64,000 nt of DNA from Drosophila miranda (Eukaryota; Arthropoda; Insecta; Diptera; Drosophilidae): the NCBI RefSeq assembly GCF_003369915.1, contig NC_046673.1, positions 10,338,001 to 10,402,000 on the forward strand. Reading direction: 5' to 3'. Of this stretch, positions 60,528 through 64,000 are shown one piece after another. Made by a program: the position numbers and the translations under genes. Position 1 is the stretch's first letter; the number at the start of each line of letters is the position of its first letter. The notes below the pieces were generated by a model. It worked only from the letters and a program-made list of their open reading frames with translations, made no database searches and was not told the DNA's origin.

Positions 60528-63500
60528 GTGCCACCAAGTGTCTTCGGATGTGCTCGAGCGTGCCGAGAGGACATCGAGCTACCACTAGACGACTGCACAG
60601 ACGAAAGGGGCAGCAGGGCGACGGACGCCCTCCTCTCCTGCAATCAGGAACCACTTTGAAAGTATTCACAGAGTCCGGCATCATCTGAAAAATGTCACGT
60701 TCTCGAAACCAGGAGCCCAAAGAGCCGCCGTACAGCGAGGGCGATGTGGTGTGGGTGAAAATACACAACACAGAGATCTGGTGGCCCGGCGAAGTCACCT
60801 TGTCCCAGAACTTTAGATTCGTGAATGCCAGCCGGCCCCCATTTGCAGTTGTTGCCTTCTTCAACGAGAAAACATAGTAAGTCCCAACCCCCGATTGCAC
60901 TTCTGACTGGGTTCCTGTATTCTATTTTCTGCTTTCTGCTTTCTGTTTTCAGCGAGCAAGTCGCATCAAACAAACTGATTCATCCCTTTGAATGCTCCAA
61001 AAAGGAGGAGTTTATCCAACGCGGCATCCGTAAGTAGTCCTACAAATAGTGCAGTGGGCTTCTCAAACACTTACGGAGGGGTAAACTAGTATTTGGAAAG
61101 AGTTTGTAGCGGCCTCAAAGAAAATTCACGCGCTTCTAGGCTTCGCGCAGGATCAGGCGGGACCCAGGAGAGAAGGTGGGGAGTAGGAGAATACAGTTGC
61201 CACGTACCTGTGGACCCTCCAGGAATCTAAGCACCTCTGTATCTCGAGAGAGAGGCAAGTGTGGGGTCCAGGTCCCCGGTTTAGGGTCTTTTCCACTGCC
61301 AGTGGTGTGTGTTGGCTTCGCGCCACATACATAATTGGGCCAACGGCCTTGGCCTCGCAGTGCAGAGCTCTCCTGGCCCTCAAGGATCACTGGTGTGTGG
61401 TCCTCATCGCTGAAATTTGAGACCAAAGGAACCTTCCTTTCCTAACTCACTTTTTGCAAGAATGCAGATACGTCTTGCGTCCCCAGACCTGCTTCCGGGC
61501 TAGCGCATGCCGCCTTTCAATGATGGAGACACTCCTGGTGCAAGAGAGTCAGAGAGAGGCATGAGACCCCTGAGGAGGGTAATCTCATCGGACACGAAGG
61601 CCGCTGTGCGAACGTCTTGGCCATCGCCTGGCTTTCACTTCACCTTAAAGCCATCGGCGGCCCTTCTTTCGCCTCCAGCTCCTAAAGGAGACCAAGTGCC
61701 TCTTGTCCGTTCTTGACGCCTCTATACAGGCCGCAAACGATCGGTTGCAACAGTGAGATATCACAGGAGTCTGGTTGCTCTATCTCTTACAGTCTCTGAG
61801 ATCTAGGCGCTCAGGAAGATGCCCTCGGCTGTTGATGCATACACTTGATGGGGTCGGAAACAAAACAAATATATCCCCAAACTATCCCTAAATTCGTGTA
61901 TCACTGCCATTCTCGCTTAACTCTCTCGCCATTCCATTGCAGGAAAAGCCGAAGCTATGAGCACGGAAATGCGGGTCAAGTTCAATGACGATGTCGCGCT
62001 GGCAGAGTCCCGTAACCATCAGCAACGGCTGAGTGCGCACACCGTTGCGCGACCGGACAGCCTGATCAAGGCGCTCCTCTCGAGCAACAGCAGCAGCCAG
62101 AGCAGCAGCACAAGCAGCTCCAACGGGCCGTCCTCGACGCCCAAGCAGGTGAGTAAGCTGGGCGCCTCCTATAGCAACTGCTAATGCCCGCCCCTCCCTT
62201 GCAGGAGTCCACGTTCCGTATTATGGACATTGCGCGCACGGCCGACCCGGTCCCGGAGCGCTTCACCGAGGCCAGCTACGAGTGCAGCACGTGCAGTTTC
62301 CGCACCAGCAGCATGAATGTCCTGCTCATCCACCGCCGCGGGCACCTGGAGTCCTCCAGCAAGTACAGCACCAGCAGCAACAGCAGCCAGGACGCCAGCA
62401 CCAGCCCTAGTCAGAGCCCCAGCAGGCAGACGCGATCGGCCAGACGCGTCAACACCACACATGAGCTCGATTCTCCCACACATTTCGGAAGGCGCCGCCG
62501 GGAGAGCAGCAACCACTTCCGTGTCCACTCGCGCCACGTCTCGATTATGGTGGACGCCTCGCTGGGCGATGAGGCCCAGCGGAGAGTGGCCTCTATAGCC
62601 CAGATCACGATGGAGAGCATCGAGCGTGTGGTGCAACCCATAGTCAATAACAACAGCAACTCCAGGACGTCCTCGCCCCGCCGTGAAAGCTGCCAGAACC
62701 GTCGGAACCCCCGCAATCAGCGCATGAACAGGTTCCGCGCCACGATGCCCGCCCCTGATCAGACACCGGCCAGGCAGCGCCGCCTCACGCGCTCCATGAC
62801 CCGTCGCCAGCAGGACTTTTCTCTAGCCGATGGGCAGCCGCCATCGCCGCCAACGCCAGCTTTGCCACCGCCGCAAGTGGTTCCGCGGCGCAGTGGCGCC
62901 CGCGGCCTGGCTGTTGAAAGACGCCGCACCTTGGCGGCGACCATCACCGAGCAGGCCTTGGCCGTGTCCAAGCGGGCCAGCCACTCGAGGAAGTCGCTGC
63001 TGACAACAACCGTTCCAGTCCAAGTGCGAGATCCCATCTCGCCTGAGCGCAGTGCCCCGAAAGCGAAGCGCCGCAAGAAGGCAGTCTCGAAGATCGAATT
63101 TTCGGACGCTGCTCCAGCAGTCGGCGAAGCAACGAGCTCCGAAAACGTTGCCAGCAGCTCCGGAAACACACCTGAAGCACACTTATTGCTGCCGCAGAAT
63201 GAAGTTCTCCCCAAGGACTCGGCCCAAGGACCGGCAACAGCAACCGCAACCGCAACAACAACAGGAAAAGCGCAGACACCAAATGTAAACTATTCGCAGC
63301 CGCACTGCACAGACCCCGCTGCGGCCTACTTGAAGCTTCAGATGAGTCTGATGGCCGAGTGGTGCGACGACGAGTGCGAGGAGCCCTTGGGTGGCTCAAT
63401 CGATCCCAAAGCAACTATGGAAAAAGCCCAGAACCGGGAGAAGGACGTGGAACAGAACAGGGGTGTCGCCTCCAAGAAGCGCATACGCAACATACCAAAG

Positions 63501-64000
63501 AAGGACCGTCGGGACGTGGTGCTGCAGGAGTTCCACGTGGACAGAAGGCTGGAGACGGGCGACGAACCGATCATCATTCAGGACAGCGATGCCAGCTCCA
63601 ACGAGAGCGTCGTTTTTATTGAGGATGAGGTTTCGACGCGCGACAGAAGCAATGGCAATGACAAATCCAAGGCCCACAACACTTCCTCGTCCTGCTTCGA
63701 CTTCTCAGAGGAGGAGGACCTGCAGCAGCAGGATGGAGCAAATAGGTTAAGCTACAGACGTCACACCAACCGCCAAGAGGCCAATATCAAGGGCACTGGG
63801 GACATGGAAGAAGGTCTCGTGTCGCCCATCCTCGCCAAGGAAGCCGTAAAGCTTCCCCAGCCGGGACAAGCGGCGACCGCACGAGCCAGATCCAAAGTCA
63901 CTGCTTCCAATGACGAATTTTTCAAGGGCTTCGACGATGGGCTACAAATGACAGCCGCAGCCGCCACTGCAGCCGCAGCAGCAGACGCAGCAGCTGTTCA
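60528..64000 (+). CDS. PWWP-domain and C2H2 zinc-finger protein, 3' truncated by the window
   Basis: Likely a chromatin-binding protein. A 5' UTR exon appears to begin after CTACATTTCAG at 60528. ATG 60692 has an in-frame TGA directly before it. Coding exons in agreeing phase are 60692-60876, 60953-61029, 61943-62148 and 62205 to beyond 64000. The PWWP domain fills residues about 12-85: SEGDVVWVKIHNTEIWWPGE, then FAVVAFFNEKTYEQV and LIHPF. In PWWP domains this fold binds methylated histone tails and DNA, with the motif here read as IWWPG. Exon 4 has one finger ECSTCSF...LLIHRRGHLE (C-x2-C, H-x4-H). A long Arg/Ser-rich, low-complexity region follows, with nuclear-type basic clusters (PKAKRRKKA) and two SUMO-interacting-like motifs (IIIQDSD, VVFIEDE). 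I do not assign a name. The 0.9 kb third intron contains a DINE-1 copy. Confidence 0.8.
61735..61900 (-). mobile_element. DINE-1-like copy in an intron of the PWWP gene
   Basis: GAGATATCACAGGAGTCTGG, CTCTATCTCTTACAGTCTCTG, AGATCTAGGCGCTC, CTCGGCTGTTGATGC and ATGGGGTCGGAAAC follow the reversed family order. It sits between exons 2 and 3 of the PWWP gene, with splice sites preserved. Confidence 0.65.

Overview
The window is eukaryotic nuclear DNA from a Drosophila species. The genes contain short GT-AG introns of about 55-75 bp, and Drosophila core-promoter motifs (DRE TATCGATA, Motif 1) sit upstream of several of them. DINE-1/INE-1-like repeats are scattered throughout. The gene set (kek5, Nat1, mRpS14, a DHX34-type helicase, pcm, ND-18, kish, Pfrx) matches, from memory, a block of the D. 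melanogaster X chromosome near band 18C. That makes this Muller element A. The repeat content hints at a non-melanogaster species, perhaps of the obscura group, but this is inference.

Layout. 1-4.9 kb: decayed Tc1-like and DINE-1 DNA. 4.95-9.33 kb (+): kek5, an LRR/Ig transmembrane protein, with LINE and DINE-1 remnants in its intron, then a long AT-rich 3' UTR. 11.6-16.9 kb: a very large, nearly perfect inverted repeat with ~2 kb arms that looks like a Foldback/Galileo-type element. 17-19 kb: DINE-1 copies and a palindrome-rich TATA promoter or LTR-like sequence. 19.25-22.67 kb (-): Nat1/Naa15 in six exons. 23.47-23.92 kb (+): mRpS14. 24.92-28.72 kb (+): a DHX34-type DEAH helicase in seven exons. 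28.7-30.5 kb: remnants of a transposon with two perfect hairpins. 30.61-36.51 kb (-): pcm/Xrn1 in twelve exons with a large polyglutamine tract. 37.16-37.83 kb (+): ND-18/NDUFS4. 38.50-38.83 kb (-): kish/TMEM167, missed by ORF calling because its exons are short. 39-52.5 kb: a long, mostly noncoding AT-rich interval with a broken Tc1 copy, probably intergenic DNA plus 5' parts of Pfrx. 53.3-55.6 kb (+): Pfrx (PFK-2/FBPase-2). 56.9-59.8 kb: a mariner remnant and a complete-length but broken Tc1 element. 60.7 kb to the window end (+): a PWWP plus C2H2 zinc-finger protein that continues beyond the window.

The protein-coding genes are housekeeping functions arranged as compact divergent or convergent pairs: N-terminal acetylation, mitochondrial translation, NMD helicase, 5'-3' mRNA decay, complex I, Golgi secretion and glycolytic control. 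pcm and the DHX34-like gene, both mRNA-decay factors, face each other tail to tail. The novel-looking material is in the repeats: the foldback structure at 12-16.5 kb, the twin-hairpin element at 30.2 kb and the tandem 12-bp palindromes at 18.5 kb. Exon structures were worked out by hand from splice consensus, reading-phase agreement and remembered family sequence.
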